Below, one piece after another: positions 22,633-41,100 of a DNA stretch of 64,000 bases (position 1 is its first letter; every line of letters begins with the position of its first letter). The notes beneath the pieces are model-generated. The model was not told the origin of the DNA and made no database searches. It was given only the letters and a program-made list of their open reading frames with translations. The stretch lies in contig JXTC01000059.1 in the NCBI GenBank assembly GCA_002914845.1, positions 967,514-1,031,513 of the forward strand, written 5' to 3'. The translations under genes and the position numbers were made by a program. This stretch comes from Trema orientale. Its lineage: Eukaryota > Streptophyta > Magnoliopsida > Rosales > Cannabaceae.

Positions 22633-24796
22633 GTCTTGGTCAAATGGTATACAGATACTTCTATCAATATTATTAGATTACTGTTAATCAACTTACATTT
22701 GTATCATTATCATGGTTTATGAAAAAAAAAGAAAGAAAAAAGAAACAGTTAATTAGTTCAATATAATATAAGAACATGTTTGCATGTGATTTAATAGAAA
22801 TCACAGAATAGAAAATATTCATAAAAAAATGCCATTTATATAATGAAAATTGAAATGCGTATTTTATAATCCTTTAAATATTTCATTTTAAGTTAATGAC
22901 ACATTTTCTGGATTTATTGTTTAGTTTTTCGGCCGTCAACAGTCAAAAATTTGGAAAACGTGGACGAGAAAATAAAAATAAAATAATAAAAGAAAAAGAA
23001 AATGCAGGGGGGTGGAAAGGGTGGTGGATGGGGCCCGCGTTATCCAATTAGAATGTGGTTAAGGCGTGGGGAGCGGGCCCAGGGGCCCGGGGAGTGGGAG
23101 TGGGCCGTGGCGTGGGTCAATAGGTTTCTAAAGTCCTTATCCGTTAAAAGAAGAAGAAAAAACCCAAAACTCGAGAAAAAGAAAAAACTCAAAACTCATA
23201 TCGTGTCTGTGGGCCCCACTCTTCATTTTATGTTGAGGGAATGTTCCTCTCCTCTTATCCTTCCCTTCCATGCTCCACAAAAGATATCTTTTATTTTACT
23301 TTATTCTATTATTTGATAATTAATTAAATTAGAGATAGAGAGTATGCCCGATTTCTCTATGCAAAAAAAAGAAAAAAAAGAAAAAAAAAAGGTCTCTTAT
23401 AATTCATCTATCGATTGAATAATGCTAAGATCCTATCTCTTATATCATATACTAAGATCCTATCTCTTATATCATATACTTTGTTCTCAAACGTTAAATG
23501 GGAGAAAAAAAAAGTGTGATATTATTCATATTAATTATATCTAGGTAGCATACTTACACATAAAAGGAAAAAAAGAATTACATATGTTTTTAAAATCTGG
23601 TGTCCAAGATGTGTATATACAATAAATACAAAATTATCATTATTCAATTCTTCCCTTTCAACAAAAAAAGCACGAAAATTATTCTATATCTCTATTCAAA
23701 CACGTAAGATTTTAAGACCAGTCTTCTTCTATATAGTTCTATGCAACCAAGTCAAAAAAGGAAAATAAAAGAAAGAAACGTCCACTCAATAAGAGTACTT
23801 AAGAACACGTGTAAGAGTTAAGACCATGTGTCCATGTTTCATGAACATAGCTGAGGAAGACTTTGTTTAATTCTTCAAATGGGCTAGACAAGTGGGCTAG
23901 TTTGGCCGATGTAGGCCTACGTTTGTTATTGGGTTACCTCGGGATTGGCCAATACTGCTTTCATGGGTTATGCATGGTCCGAAATTAATGCATCCATGAG
24001 TCTTTTATTTTTCTCTTACCAAACATAATTGTTTCTAATGTTATTCTTCTATTGTGGATTTTTTTTTTTTTTTTTTTTTTGAGGATTTGTGGATATACTA
24101 TCTGCATGCCAGGTTGTGAGTCGTGACAGAAACGGGGAAAAATCAAATCCCTAACTAGTACTATTTGTGGGATTTAGTAAGGCATTTGTGGGATTAAATG
24201 AGGCACGCCAAGATTGTGACAAAATATACATACATGGTCATCTCCCAAGGGGAGAAAAAGAAAAAGGTCAACTCTAATGGTGAGACAAGTAGTGGCCAAC
24301 CTAACATAATAGATACATTTGTTAGTCATCACTTACAGATAAGTTTCTTAGATCAATTCGGAAAAAAAAAAACTAAAAAAATTATACCCACAAAAGAGTA
24401 AGACATAAATTTGACATTACGATATTTGTTGCAATGTGGTATAATTTGTCAATTTTTTTTTTTTTTAAGTGCATGTTCAATCCAAGAATATAAACAGAAT
24501 CCAGAACTCTACTTATAAAATTTAAGCTGTATTAGTGCGTGATGGTCGTATATTATATAAAATTGCTACAGAAAACGCTCTGGTGATTCGTGAAACCTAC
24601 AATCATCATATTATCACAATCATTTACATAATCAAACTTTGAAACTTCAAAAAAAAGAAGAAAAAAAACCAATATACATAAATTTGTTTATTTATTAAAC
24701 AGAAGTCAAAGGTAAAAGTCAAAGCTTTCCCCTTATGGTCTCGTAGGGAAACAAAACCAAAGCTCAATTCAGAGTCGGTTCCTCCGCAGCTCAACC
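22631..24796. other. Gene-free region upstream of the membrane-protein gene
   Basis: No gene recognised. A GC-rich patch at about 23000-23120 with GGGCCC words looks like a promoter or CpG patch and not like a conserved protein. AAGATCCTATCTCTTATATC is tandemly repeated at about 23423-23478. A T run between two TTGTGGAT words lies at 24052-24093. Confidence 0.5.
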
Positions 24797-26581
24797 ATGC
24801 CGGGCCCTGGTCCGCACCTTATGTACGCCATGAGCTCAGGCCTGGGCTTGACCACCCTCTCCAATGGCCGCTTCAGTGCACACCACACCTTGACCTATAC
24901 CATCAACGCCTTCTTCGGCCCCGACATCGGCTCCTTCTCCGAGTGGCTCGGCTCCACCGTCGGAATCGGCTTCGGCTCGGCTCTTGCCGACGCTATCCAC
25001 CACCCCTTCTATTACGTCCTTATCCTTGGCCTTCCACTCTCTTTCTTCTACTCTTGGCTCTCCAGATTTTTTATTCAAAAGGGCGTCCTTTATTCGAATT
25101 CTGGGGTGAGTTTAGCTGATTTTTTCATTTGTTTAAACATTTTTGGGAAATGGGTCAATCTAAGTTTGACCTTATTTTGATCTTTTTATTTTTTATTTTT
25201 TGGGAGTTTGGACCATTTGGGCTGTTTTTTATTGTTCCTACATGTACTGGGTTTAAATGGAATTCTTGATCTGGGTTTACTCCCATCTTGTGTGTGTGTG
25301 AATTTGGACCATGTGGGCTATTTTATATTGTGCCTATATGTACTGGGTGTGAATGGAATTGTTGATCTGGGGGTCTTAGATTAGCTAAATAGAATATTGC
25401 TTGTAGAAGTAGGAAGCATCTTTTATTATTATTTGGACCATGTGGGATAATTGGATTGTATTATGAGGTTGAAGCTTGCAATTTGCATCTTTTATTATTT
25501 GGCTAAAGAAGTTTGCATCCTTTGTTTGATTCATGCACATTGTTGTTCTTTAACTTTTGTTGTTTGTGTTTGATGGCACAGGTACCACTTACTAAGAGGC
25601 AGTGTTTGTTTTTGGTGTCAGCTGGTTCTTTATCCCATTTTTTCTTAGATCACTTGTTTGAGGTAATAATACTTGCATATTACTTGCAAGTGATATGCTA
25701 TGTTACTAACCTTTGTGGTTATGTTTTTCTAGAATTTTATAGCATGCTAGGCTGTAACTTATGCTTCATTCATACATAGTTAGCAAAATATTTAGAGCCG
25801 ACTTTGAAGTCAAAACTGAGCCAGCCATATTTCCTCTAAAGCTTGAAATTACTTGGAAGAAAGGGTTATCTGTATGGACTTGGAAGTGTCATTTAATTTA
25901 CTTTTAAGTATTTTTAATGAGAAATAGCTATGTTTTCATGGGTTGTAAAAGAGAGAGGACTATGTGGGATTTATTTAAGAGTACTCTGTTTCAAAATAAT
26001 TGCCTTTTTGCTTGTGTTCATTCCATCATTTTTATTGGTTTCTCACACTTTGTGTGATTCAAATGGATGGTTTTTCTATTTTCCAAACGTGCAGGAAAAT
26101 GGACATTCAACTTTGTATACTTGGATATTGAGCACTGGTTGGTGGAAGAACCGAGCACCTATTAACCCAGATGCTGTTGTTATAGTTGGCTTCTTATGTA
26201 CTTGCTTAATAGGCGGCTTCATCTACATCAATAGGTCCTTGTTTTGTGCATTGCATACAGATTATAATTCTCCGTTTGTCATTCTTTTCTATGGCTCTTG
26301 ACGTTTGTGTTTCAATTGCTTTGGTATGCAGAGTTCAACCCTTCAACACTTTGAAACAACAATCAAACCAGTCATTGAAACTTATTCTGTTTGTGGCTAG
26401 CTTGTACTGCTTATGGTGTGTTAGCCAGATCTACTGGGTAAATCCTCGAAGGCCAGCAGTTGGTGAAGAGGCTGATCTCGGAGTTCTTGTGTTCCTAGCT
26501 ACATATTTCTTTCTCCCTCACTACTTATGTATATCATCCATGCACTCAAAAGATCTTGAAGCGGAGCAAATCCCATTGTAA
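24797..26581 (+). CDS. Multi-pass membrane protein of unknown function (259 aa)
   Basis: Four exons: 24797-25105, 25582-25662, 26095-26234 and 26332-26581. Phases agree and total 260 codons with the stop. Start chosen as the first ATG after a GC-richer leader, giving MPGPGPHLMYAMSSGLGL. About five hydrophobic segments are visible (around residues 65-90, 105-128, 150-170, 190-210 and 222-242). Conserved-looking His/Asp motifs are FSAHHTLTYTINAFFGPDIG near the N terminus and SLSHFFLDHLFEENGH in the middle. These resemble the H..., PDI and SH..LD motifs of the bacterial YdjM/DUF457 membrane-bound hydrolase-like family, but this link is from memory and not proven. A polyadenylation-type AATAAA lies near 26702. 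The donor after exon 3 (GTCCTT) is weak. Function in the plant is unknown. Confidence 0.82.
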
Positions 26582-28195
26582 CTACCGGGAATACTATGCT
26601 ACACTCCTATGCTTCAGTTTTCTTCTATGATGTAACTGTTCAAAATATATGAAGTGTATACTAACTTGATATCTTCTTGCTATTTTGCCTTGAAACTTGA
26701 TAATAAAAACCTTAGAAAGTTTTTGAACCCTATTTTACTCTGGTAGTAACTTGTAAGCCATTCAAATGGAACTTTCTTAACCTTTTTCTATAACAGCTTT
26801 CTTATGGCTAACCTCCGCAGTGCTGACTGTGCTGTCAAGTTCATCAACTTTTGTTATGAATAATTTTCTTCACCATAAATGATAATGACAATTCAGCATG
26901 GTGTATCCACAGACAAGAAAGTTAAGACATCCACGGTCGTCCTCTATACATATTCAGTAAAAGAAAGATAGCTCAAGCTGTTGGATCACGTGAACTAGTA
27001 TCATTTTTATTTAATATGACAACTTGGTCAGTCCTTTCTCTATGCCATGAAAGTTCGAAGTCAAATGGATTTGGACTGACTACATATTAGTTCGTCCAAG
27101 ACGGCCAAATTACCTTCGTTCCAAAACTTTATCATTGTGCTCTATTAATCCATTAATTGTTATACCCCTTTATCATATCACCTCAATATCATCATTAAAA
27201 CTTAACCAACTTAGAGATGCAAATATATCCTATAAACCTATTGTCTCTCTACATGTTTGCCTTATTTTTACTGCTAGCTAGCCAATATTTTCAGTGTGAC
27301 GTATGCTTGAATTCTATCAAGAAGTGAGCAGAGACATAGATATGAAAATATAAGCCTTTTATTGGGGGTACCTAACTTTGGTAATTGAAGGCATCAGACA
27401 CCAATAATTCTTTATTAATATATTCATCGACTGTAAACCGATATATATATATGTAGGTATTTTTTTTTAGCCACATTTCAATAAAGAATTATTACTATAT
27501 TAATGGTAAGACAAATTTCAATAAGTTTGAAAATTAAAGATCCTCTTCCAATGAAAGAAGCTAGAGTAGCATTTTACTTTACATTCCCATCTTGAAAAAT
27601 CACGTTTGTTTTGGTTTTATGTTGTTGCCATAAATTATGCAACATGTGATCGATAATTGTCTTTTCTGTCTCGAATTTTGCTTTGTACTCGTCCATATAT
27701 ATTCATATACATGGAATTGGAAAAGTAGTCATCCTTATCTAAAATGGTCTCCTTCAACTCATCGTCAAGGAAAGATCAGTTTGTATTCAAGGATGTGCTC
27801 ATTGCTAGCTCACGCTTCAATTTGATCTATTCCAACTTTCCAAGTTTGTTAACACTTAATTATCAGACGGCTCGATTTCACTAGACCTTTAGGCTTTAGC
27901 CTTTTTATAAAACCAGCAATTAGCACTTGAGTTGTGTTGACCATTGTCTCGTTACGTGGTATATAATTGGGATGTAAGTCAACTTGATAATGTGAATAAT
28001 GCCTTTCTATATTGATATTTGTAAGAAAAAGTCTAGAACCTGTGCTACTCATCCTGACTCTATTCAATTGTTTTATTCTTTCAATCATAACTAAAATGAT
28101 ATATATACATATTTTCAATTGAATTAAAATTGTATCTTTACGAAATAGTGAAGAATATATGATATTTAGAAGCATTTCATAAAACTACATATAGT
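26582..28195. other. Gene-free region after the membrane-protein gene
   Basis: Begins with the 3' UTR of the upstream gene. After that only AT-rich sequence with no recognisable gene. Confidence 0.5.
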
Positions 28196-28215
28196 AGAAA
28201 CACGCAAGTTACAAA

Positions 28216-29048
28216 AGAAAAAACTAGCCCAGCGCTCCTCCTCCTCTCTCTGCCTTCTCTCTAGATTTCTTCGACAGAATATTCACAAGCCCTCCTCCTC
28301 CTCTACTAGCAGGTGTTGTTCTTACTTGGGAGGGGGCTCTTACCTCCCCGGATATAGATTTTTTTCTTCTTCAGTCTTTTCTTTTTGTGTTTTTTCTTTA
28401 TTTTTATTCCATTCGTGAAGTTAGTTATCCTCTTAGATTTAGATTTATATTGGTTTTTATACACCCATATCTAGAAATGTAGTGTTTTGGGGTTTTTTTT
28501 TTTTTTTAATCTTTCTTTCTGTTTCTAATGTACACCCAGATTTAGATACGTGGTATTTTTGTTATTATATTTTTTGTTGTTATTCCTCTAGATTTGGGGT
28601 ATCTGAGAGCCAGATTCGGAAAATTTTGTGTGAAATTCACTGATGGATGTCGTGAAGAAGGTGTCGTTTATTGATGGACACCGTGACGAGAGTGGCATTT
28701 ACTGATGAACATCATGATAGGGGTGGCGTTTACTGATGGACGCCGTGAGGAGATTGACATTTTACTGATGGATACCATATAGAAGTATTTACCGATGAAC
28801 TCCATGAAGAGATTTATTTGTCTCTAGAGGCAGTAGTTTGTTTTGTCTACTTTTGTTAGACTGAACCTATACACCTTATTGGTATTTGTTTCACAATTTT
28901 AACTGTGAGTTTTGATGCATTTGTTTTTTTTCCCTTTTTTGGGTAGAGTTTTCATGACTATTTGTATGTACTCGATGTAATTGATGATATCATTTTAATC
29001 GGTTATTAAATCTCCTGAAGAAATTCATTCAAAAAAAAAAAAAAAGAA
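28216..29048 (+). mobile_element. Retroposed non-autonomous element with poly(A) tail and target duplication
   Basis: It is bounded by AGAAACACGCAAGTKACAAA at 28196-28215 and 29049-29068 (one mismatch in 20) and ends in an A-rich tail directly before the right copy. This is the signature of LINE-type insertion. The body starts with CT-rich, GC-richer sequence. Around 28640-28810 it has five to six imperfect copies of a roughly 31-bp unit (CTGATGGACRCCGTGARGAG and so on). There is no long open frame and no tRNA-like head that I can see, so it is a non-autonomous LINE derivative or a retroposed RNA copy. The clean target duplication suggests a young age. Confidence 0.7.
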
Positions 29049-29068
29049 AGAAACACGCAAGTGACAAA

Positions 29069-30114
29069 TGGGGAATAAGGAATTAATAAAAAGATTAGAG
29101 CAGAACAAGTATACATGATAAATATTATAGATCCAGGTTCCAACCCCTAAATAAATAAAAAAGGAAATCATCTCCAGGTACATATATAAATTGCACATGT
29201 TCGATTTGAATAGGTGGTTTCACACCAAAACCAACTAAATTTGACTAGGATACATATCTGTAAAAACAAATTTGCCGAGTCTACCTAAAATTTTTTGCAG
29301 ATTCAATAAATCAAAAACACAATGATGATGTTTGGGTACAGGGAAGATTTTGCTGGAGCATGTGTTTAAAGTAGTAAACATTGCCATTCATTCATATCTT
29401 TCACTTATATATATAAGTAAATAATTACTTCTTTGAGTTGTTGTAGCGGTACCAACCAATATCGCTGTGCTACCTACTCTGTGTGGCCAATTATATCATC
29501 AATTAGTTCCTTTTCCTTTCAAAAATGATGGCAAACAAAATGAAGCCGAGTGCACCTGGAGGTCAAGAAAATGAACCATCAAAATAAATAAATAGTATAT
29601 ATCAGAGAGAGAAAAATAAAAATAAGCTATTAGCTAGCTAGCTGTTTAGAAACGATAATCCTTGATTATTTATATTGTTATAAGAGGTATAAATTATATA
29701 TGTATATGAGATACTTCTAAGTTCTGGTTAAGTACTAATTAATATTATTATTGCTTGTAATTTGTTGATTTATACATACGAGGTAAAAGTATTAAGTTGA
29801 TTGTGTGTACGTTTCTTTTCTGAATTTGTAATATTTGTAGCTAGATAAAACATTACTATGTTTGCTGTCAAACTCAAATTTGATCAAGGAAACGGTTACA
29901 AAATAATTGTTATCATTTAATTTATATTAGATCGAATTTGCTCTAACGTAATTAGTTATAATTCCATTATATTGAAATCTAAATGTGAAAAATTGATTTC
30001 TCTTGTTAATTGAAAATTAAAGTAAAAAAATCTTAGTGTACTCATTCCCACATTTATATATAAATGAATATATCTAGATCATTATTACAGCTTGGAATAT
30101 TTTATAGTATAGTA
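29069..30114. other. Gene-free AT-rich region downstream of the polyamine synthase gene
   Basis: Probably includes the 3' UTR of the minus-strand gene above 30115. I searched the minus strand for the usual last exon of that family and did not find it convincingly. Confidence 0.5.
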
Positions 30115-34977
<4,863 letters not shown>

Positions 34978-37472
34978 GAGTATAGTACTATCCTTTGAAC
35001 TTACAATGTCTTATACATATGCATATATATATATATATAGATGGAGATTTGCTTTTTTTTTTTTTTTTCTTTCTTTAGAAAATATATATATTGATATATG
35101 GATATTCCCTTTGTCGGCTAGCCCGCTCTCTGATATTATAAAGCGGCACACCAAATTTGTCCAAAACTTTAAGCACGATATCTACATCTAAGTGGGTGTT
35201 GTATATACTTAGCAAAAAAAAAAAAAAAAAGGTGGGTGTTGTATATGACCTATAAAACTTCGCCCACGGTTTTTTACCACTCTTGTCTCGGTTTTTACCA
35301 CTCTTTTGCCTCTGTCACTTTATAGTTTTTATTGTCGGGCTTTCAAATAATAATAAGCATCTATGTAATATATATGTATACACACACAGAGGGTTATTCC
35401 TAGAGATTTTTTTTTTTGAAAGGAAAATGATGAACATCATGGATTGTGGAGCATAGACATGTCGGGACATTTTTTTACGAGTCTATTTAATCATAGATGT
35501 ATGTAAATCCATATTTTTATATCATTTACGCATGTGTATATGTCTATGTGAGTAGGAATTCGTGAACCTTGCTTTAACTAAATAAATTTAAATTTTTGCT
35601 TCCCCAGTATTTTTACTGGTTTCAACATTCTTTTCCTAGTTCATGACCAGGGACGGAACAATAATTTATTCCATCGTGACAAAAATTAAATGTACTTGAA
35701 TTAACTTAGGAAAAGTTCAACTCAAAACTTAAATGACATAAAATTTTATAAGTTTATGGGGCAAATACTAAATTTAGAAGAGATAAAAAATAATTTTAAA
35801 AAATATAACTGCTATTTTCAAAAAAAAGATAAATAAAATTTTAGGGGGGCAATTTGCCTTTTTAGAAGACTGGGCCCCATGTGGCTCCGCTAAATTTCAC
35901 AGGATTAGATTTGTTCAGATATATATAGAAATTCCATGGATGTGGCCTTTTCATATAGTTACATAGATATTGAGCATATAACTAGCATGTTTTTCTCATG
36001 AATGTCAAGTATATTTGTTTTCTATAATAATTATTAAATTTATGAGGACTGTTATTACTTTCAGATTAAAAAAGAAGGCAACCGGCCACTTATTACTTGA
36101 ATCTAACCAAATATATAAAATATAAAAGAAATATACGTTAATGAGAATAATGAATATATTTTCCCTACTTTCTAAGTCTTACTACTCCCTAATTCCTAAA
36201 GAGAACACTGCAGAATGCCACCTAGTACTCTGACATGATCACCTATACAATACATTAGTCTATAATATTGTATTAATCTAGTAATTAATGCAAAAGCATG
36301 GCAATTAACTATAAAGAAAAATTGCTAAAACAATTGGATGTAATTATTACAAAGTTCATGCATATGTTATAAAAAAGAAATAAAAAAGTTCACTTTAAAG
36401 CAAAACTATAATAATATTTAAACTTTTCATTGTTGATTTTAAATTTTAGGTACTCAGAAACATATGTATTCTTGGTTTAAAAAAAAATAATAACAAATAT
36501 GTACTCTTTAGTATTTTTTTTCTTCCCTCTAGCTAAAAGTTGAAAACAAAGAAATCCAGCTTTGTTGCACCTAATCACCTATCATCCATGGTGCCCTACC
36601 ACCAACCACAGTTAAATGTAAAGGAAAAAAATAAATAAAATAATAAATATTCCTTGAATATTAACATGAAACTACAATGTTTATTCATGTGTGTTTTGAT
36701 AATTACGAAGTATAAACCATGAACATTTCAAAATTAAATGGATACAAAATAAAATTATCAATTTCGCCAAGTCATCATCAGTTTATTTTGGTCCGTTTAT
36801 TACAAAACCTAGACCATCTTCGATATATGTCAATTTTAGTACTATGTTTAGCACAAAAAATAACAGTGTTCGGCACATTATTTTATTTTGTATTCTAATG
36901 CATAATGTTGTGCTAATGTTATTTTTAACTTTTCATTATTTAATGATTATTTTTCGAAAAATTAATCATTTAATTTTTTTAATTAGTACTTGTGGCAAAG
37001 TGTATTTACTACCATGGAAAGTAATTGACTAACAATATTAGAAAATGTGATTTTTGTAATTTTAAAAATCTAATAATAATAAAATCAAATTTAATTAAAT
37101 GCAAAATTTAATTAGCACAAAAATGGTGCATGGTCGTTAAAGATTTTCTCTCTAAACGAAATTATAACATTAGCAGATAAATTTTAGACACATTGATCAT
37201 GCTCTTAGTAGATTATAAATTTTAGAGACTCATTAGTGCTCTTAATAGATGTATTTTGCTCAGATTATAGTATTTTCCTCAAAATTAATGAACCCAAAAA
37301 AACAAAAAAAAATTAAAAGAGAAACGAAAACCTAAAATATTTGGCGCGCAATTCCCGTTTATGTAACGGTCATGTTAACCGAAAAAGCCTCTTGGACTTA
37401 TTCTATTATCTCCACCTTTCCCTGAAATCTCTCAACAACAACAACAACAACTCTCTCTCTCTCTCTTTCTCC
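34978..37472. other. Intergenic region between divergently transcribed polyamine synthase and CNGC genes
   Basis: Shared upstream region of two divergent genes (minus strand to the left, plus strand to the right), about 2.5 kb. No other gene is recognised. It holds a (TA)n patch near 35020, a tail-only insertion at 35192-35246, AT-rich filler, and a (CAA)n then (CT)n leader tract at about 37434-37466 just before the CNGC start. Confidence 0.55.
35192..35246 (+). mobile_element. Tail-only insertion with 15-bp target duplication
   Basis: GTGGGTGTTGTATAT is present identically at 35192-35206 and 35232-35246. The 25 bp between them are ACTTAGC, seventeen A and a G. Only a stub and a tail were inserted. 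Confidence 0.65.
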
Positions 37473-38131
37473 ATGGGAGAAGAAGAAGAAGAAGAGGACA
37501 GAAGAAGAAGAACACACCGGCCGTTGATGCCTGGCTCACACCCTTACTCGGCGGCGGGCGCCGCCATCTCCTCCTCCTCCTCCTCACGGTTCCGCCACTT
37601 CGTGAAGCCACCTCTCTCGTCCCTACGGAAGAAGATCCCGTGGTGGCACCACATCCTCGACCCGGGGTCGGAGCTGGTTGCCAAATGGAACCACGTGTTC
37701 CTCGTGGCATGCCTCATCGCCATGTTCATTGACCCTCTCTACTTCTTCCTGCCCGTCATCGGGGGACCCGCCTGCATGGAGATCGACCTCGGCCTCGGCA
37801 TCCTCGTCACCTTCTTCCGCACCGTCGCCGACTCCTTCTACCTCCTCCACATCGCCATGAAGTTCCGCACCGCCTTTGTCGCCCCAAGTTCCCGCGTTTT
37901 CGGCCGCGGCGAGCTCGTCGCCGACCCCTGGGCCATCGCCATCCGATACCTCAAGTCCGACTTCGTGATTGATCTGGCCGCCTCCTTGCCTCTCCCCCAG
38001 GTGAGAGGCATTTGTGTAATATAGTTATGTTGAATAGAAAAGGGAGGGTTTTACCTCAGTTAAGTTATTGTGTCATGAGCTATAAGTACTGGTACTCAAA
38101 TTTTAGATTTTTCTTTTTCTTTTTTTGGGTA

Positions 38132-38181
<50 letters not shown>

Positions 38182-41100
38182 TTCTCGGTGCAGATTGTGA
38201 CATGGTTTGTGATTCCAGCAGTGAAAAATCCAACTGCGGCTCATGCAAACCACACTCTTTCTCTAATTGTTCTTGTTCAATATGTTCCTCGATTTTTTCT
38301 CATGTTTCCTCTAACTCGAAGGATTGTTAAAACAACCGGTGCTATAGCCAAGACCGCTTGGGCTGGAGCAGCATACAATCTCCTTCTCTACACTCTAGCT
38401 AGTCATGTAAGTATATAATGCTATACACATATATACACCCCAATGGGGCAAAAAACACGACTAATTAGTTGACCAATTTTTATTATAGTACTTATTAGTA
38501 ATTTATTGTTGGTATTATTATTTTATGGAATTGTCAGTGCAGGTTGTTGGGGCCTCTTGGTATGTGTTGTCCATTCAAAGACAGTACCAATGTTGGAAGC
38601 TGGAATGTGATAGGGAGATGAACTCTACACATTCTCCTTCGTGTGATCCTGCGTTTCTTGATTGTAGCAGTTTGAGCAACCCGGCACGCCGGTTTTGGAT
38701 GCAAGGAACTCATGTTCTTACTAGTTGTGATGCCCTAAACGGTGACACAAACTTCGAGTTCGGAATGTTTGCCGATGCTTTTACGAGCGAAATCGCTTCT
38801 TCATATTTTGTGGAGAAGTATTTCTATTGTCTTTGGTGGGGTTTGAAAAGTTTAAGGTATGATCGATTTGGTTTTTGTTTGGTTTGGTTTGTCACACGTA
38901 GAGATCGATATGTTATTTTGTGCATGCACTCAAAGTCTCAAACTTAAGTAAATAATGTAATCAGATAAAATAATTGAAACAAATAAAACAGACGTAAAGA
39001 TAAAAATATAAACACGACCAAAATGGAAAAGAACACACGATTCGTTACGAGAAAATTAGGTAATTAAGGTTGATCCTACCTATGTCGTCTTCGACTTTCA
39101 AACTAATATCAAGTAACAAAAGGGATCACCAAATGGACTTATTAGTCACCTTTGTCTATTTTATAATTACACTACATGTCCAAACAAGCACAAATCTTCA
39201 AAAGAATAAGTTGAATTAGTTAAGGTTAAAATTCAAATTAATGGAAGGAGATTATGTAGTACTATACTACTTGATAGTAAGTATATATTGGTCTTCCTTA
39301 AAGAGGCACGTATTGGTCTTCCTTAAAGAGATAAGCATTGGTTGTCATCAAAGCATATTAGGAATAATAAATAGTCCCTAATTGGTCTATTTTAATTGCG
39401 ATATTTAATCCAGTTCAATTCATTAATTGAACTTATTGGTTGGTGAAAACGTAATTTGCATGTATTTTGGATTAGGCATCCATATCATTGATCTTAATAT
39501 ATTCATATGTAATTGAGAAAAGATAAACAAATTACTGAGTAGAGATGTCAATGTTGGCAGATTTTATGGGCCGACCTACATTCTGAAAAAAAAGCACAGT
39601 AGCGGTCCGACTCCTCCCACATTAGTGTGAGCTTGAGTGGCCCATTATATATAGTAGAGGTCGGATTGGACCTCAGCAATAGGCCCATCGGCCTGCCTAC
39701 ATTTCTTTAGGCCCACATTTAGTCATTTTATATATATTTTGAATATGTTTCCTAATTAAAATTTAAAAAAATCTTAATTAAATATTTTTATTTATATGCT
39801 TTTAATATTATTTATTTATTTTTTGTTTACTTTTAATTTATTCAAATTTTAAAAGAATATGAATGTGTTTAAGGCCTATATTTTAGCCCATATAATTACA
39901 TATTTGATAATTTAAAACATAGAACAATAATAAAAATAGGCCCACATTTGGCTTGCATAGCTACGACCCACTTAGGCCCGCACAGGCATATGGGCCGGCC
40001 ATAACCAACCCACATTTTGGGTGTGCCGGGTCTAGACTAGGTACAAATCCCGTGTGGGTTTATCAATGTAGGCTAGCCCGGCCCGACCCACTTTATATTT
40101 CTATTACTGAGCATAGTTCCAATAAACACAATGCCCAAGAGGCTAAGACAGAGAACTACAATAAAAATAGCATACAAATAATAAGATCTATTTTTTTTTT
40201 TAATAATCACTTATATAACACAAAATGTATTCAAAAAAATATTACGCAAAATGTATTTAAAAAAAAATGTCTTCATCATATTTATAGGATTTAATTGGTT
40301 CTGCTGGAGCATAATTGGTTAATTTTAGACCAAATATTATAATATTGCACATAATAATTGAAATCAAATATTATAACTAGAGAAAACAAAACAAAATGAA
40401 GAATTTGAATACCAAATTCAACATGAACTGCAACTTCACAAACTATAATAAAATCATACCTAGATATGGTAATGAAAATCCATTAATACCAAATAGAGAA
40501 TAATAATAAAAACATACCTAGAGAGGCTGATGAAAATCCACTAGTACCGAATAGACAAATGGAACCACTGTCAGTTGCACTCCCAGTCAGGACAAAGTGG
40601 GCCATATATTGGAGTTTATTATATAGATTTAATTACCCTCTGGCCCACCTTTGTCAATCCGATGTGGGACACAGGCAAAGTACAAGTCATACAGTGACCA
40701 CAACTATATATACATTGAGTCACCACTGACAAGCAAAGTATTCTAGTATATATATATCTTAACTTGGTACTAGATCTTTGACTTGATGATATATATATAA
40801 ATACATGCAGTTCATATGGACAAAGCATTGTAGCAAGTTATGCAATCAATGGTGAAATACTGTTTAGCATCCTAATTTGCTCCGCTGGTCTAGTTCTCTT
40901 CTCACATCTCATAGGTAATATGCAGGTACGCATATCATTTTGCACCTTCTTATAGATTAAAACATGTATTAATTAAATGATCCATTTCTATATATATATA
41001 TATATATCCGTCTTTTGCTTCTTAAAAAAAATTCTCTTGGACCGTAACTCGAACATAAAAAGGAAGTTATATGATTCGTTTTAATTATTTAAACTCCTAA

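Noticed and set aside
23002-23316. A 104-codon frame in a GC-rich patch
   Set aside because: Gly/Arg/Trp-rich low-complexity start and Lys-rich end, no family resemblance, no splice context; better seen as a promoter-like GC patch.
24051-24093. T run between ATTGTGGAT and TTTGTGGAT
   Set aside because: Only about 8 matching bases; too weak to call a target duplication.
29311-29380. Minus-strand stretch tested as the missing last exon of the polyamine synthase
   Set aside because: No usable acceptor directly upstream and only a vague likeness to the family ending.
37341-37472. N-terminal extension of the CNGC protein upstream of the ATG at 37473
   Set aside because: It begins with TTG, runs through (CAA)n and (CT)n leader repeats and has no counterpart in the family.
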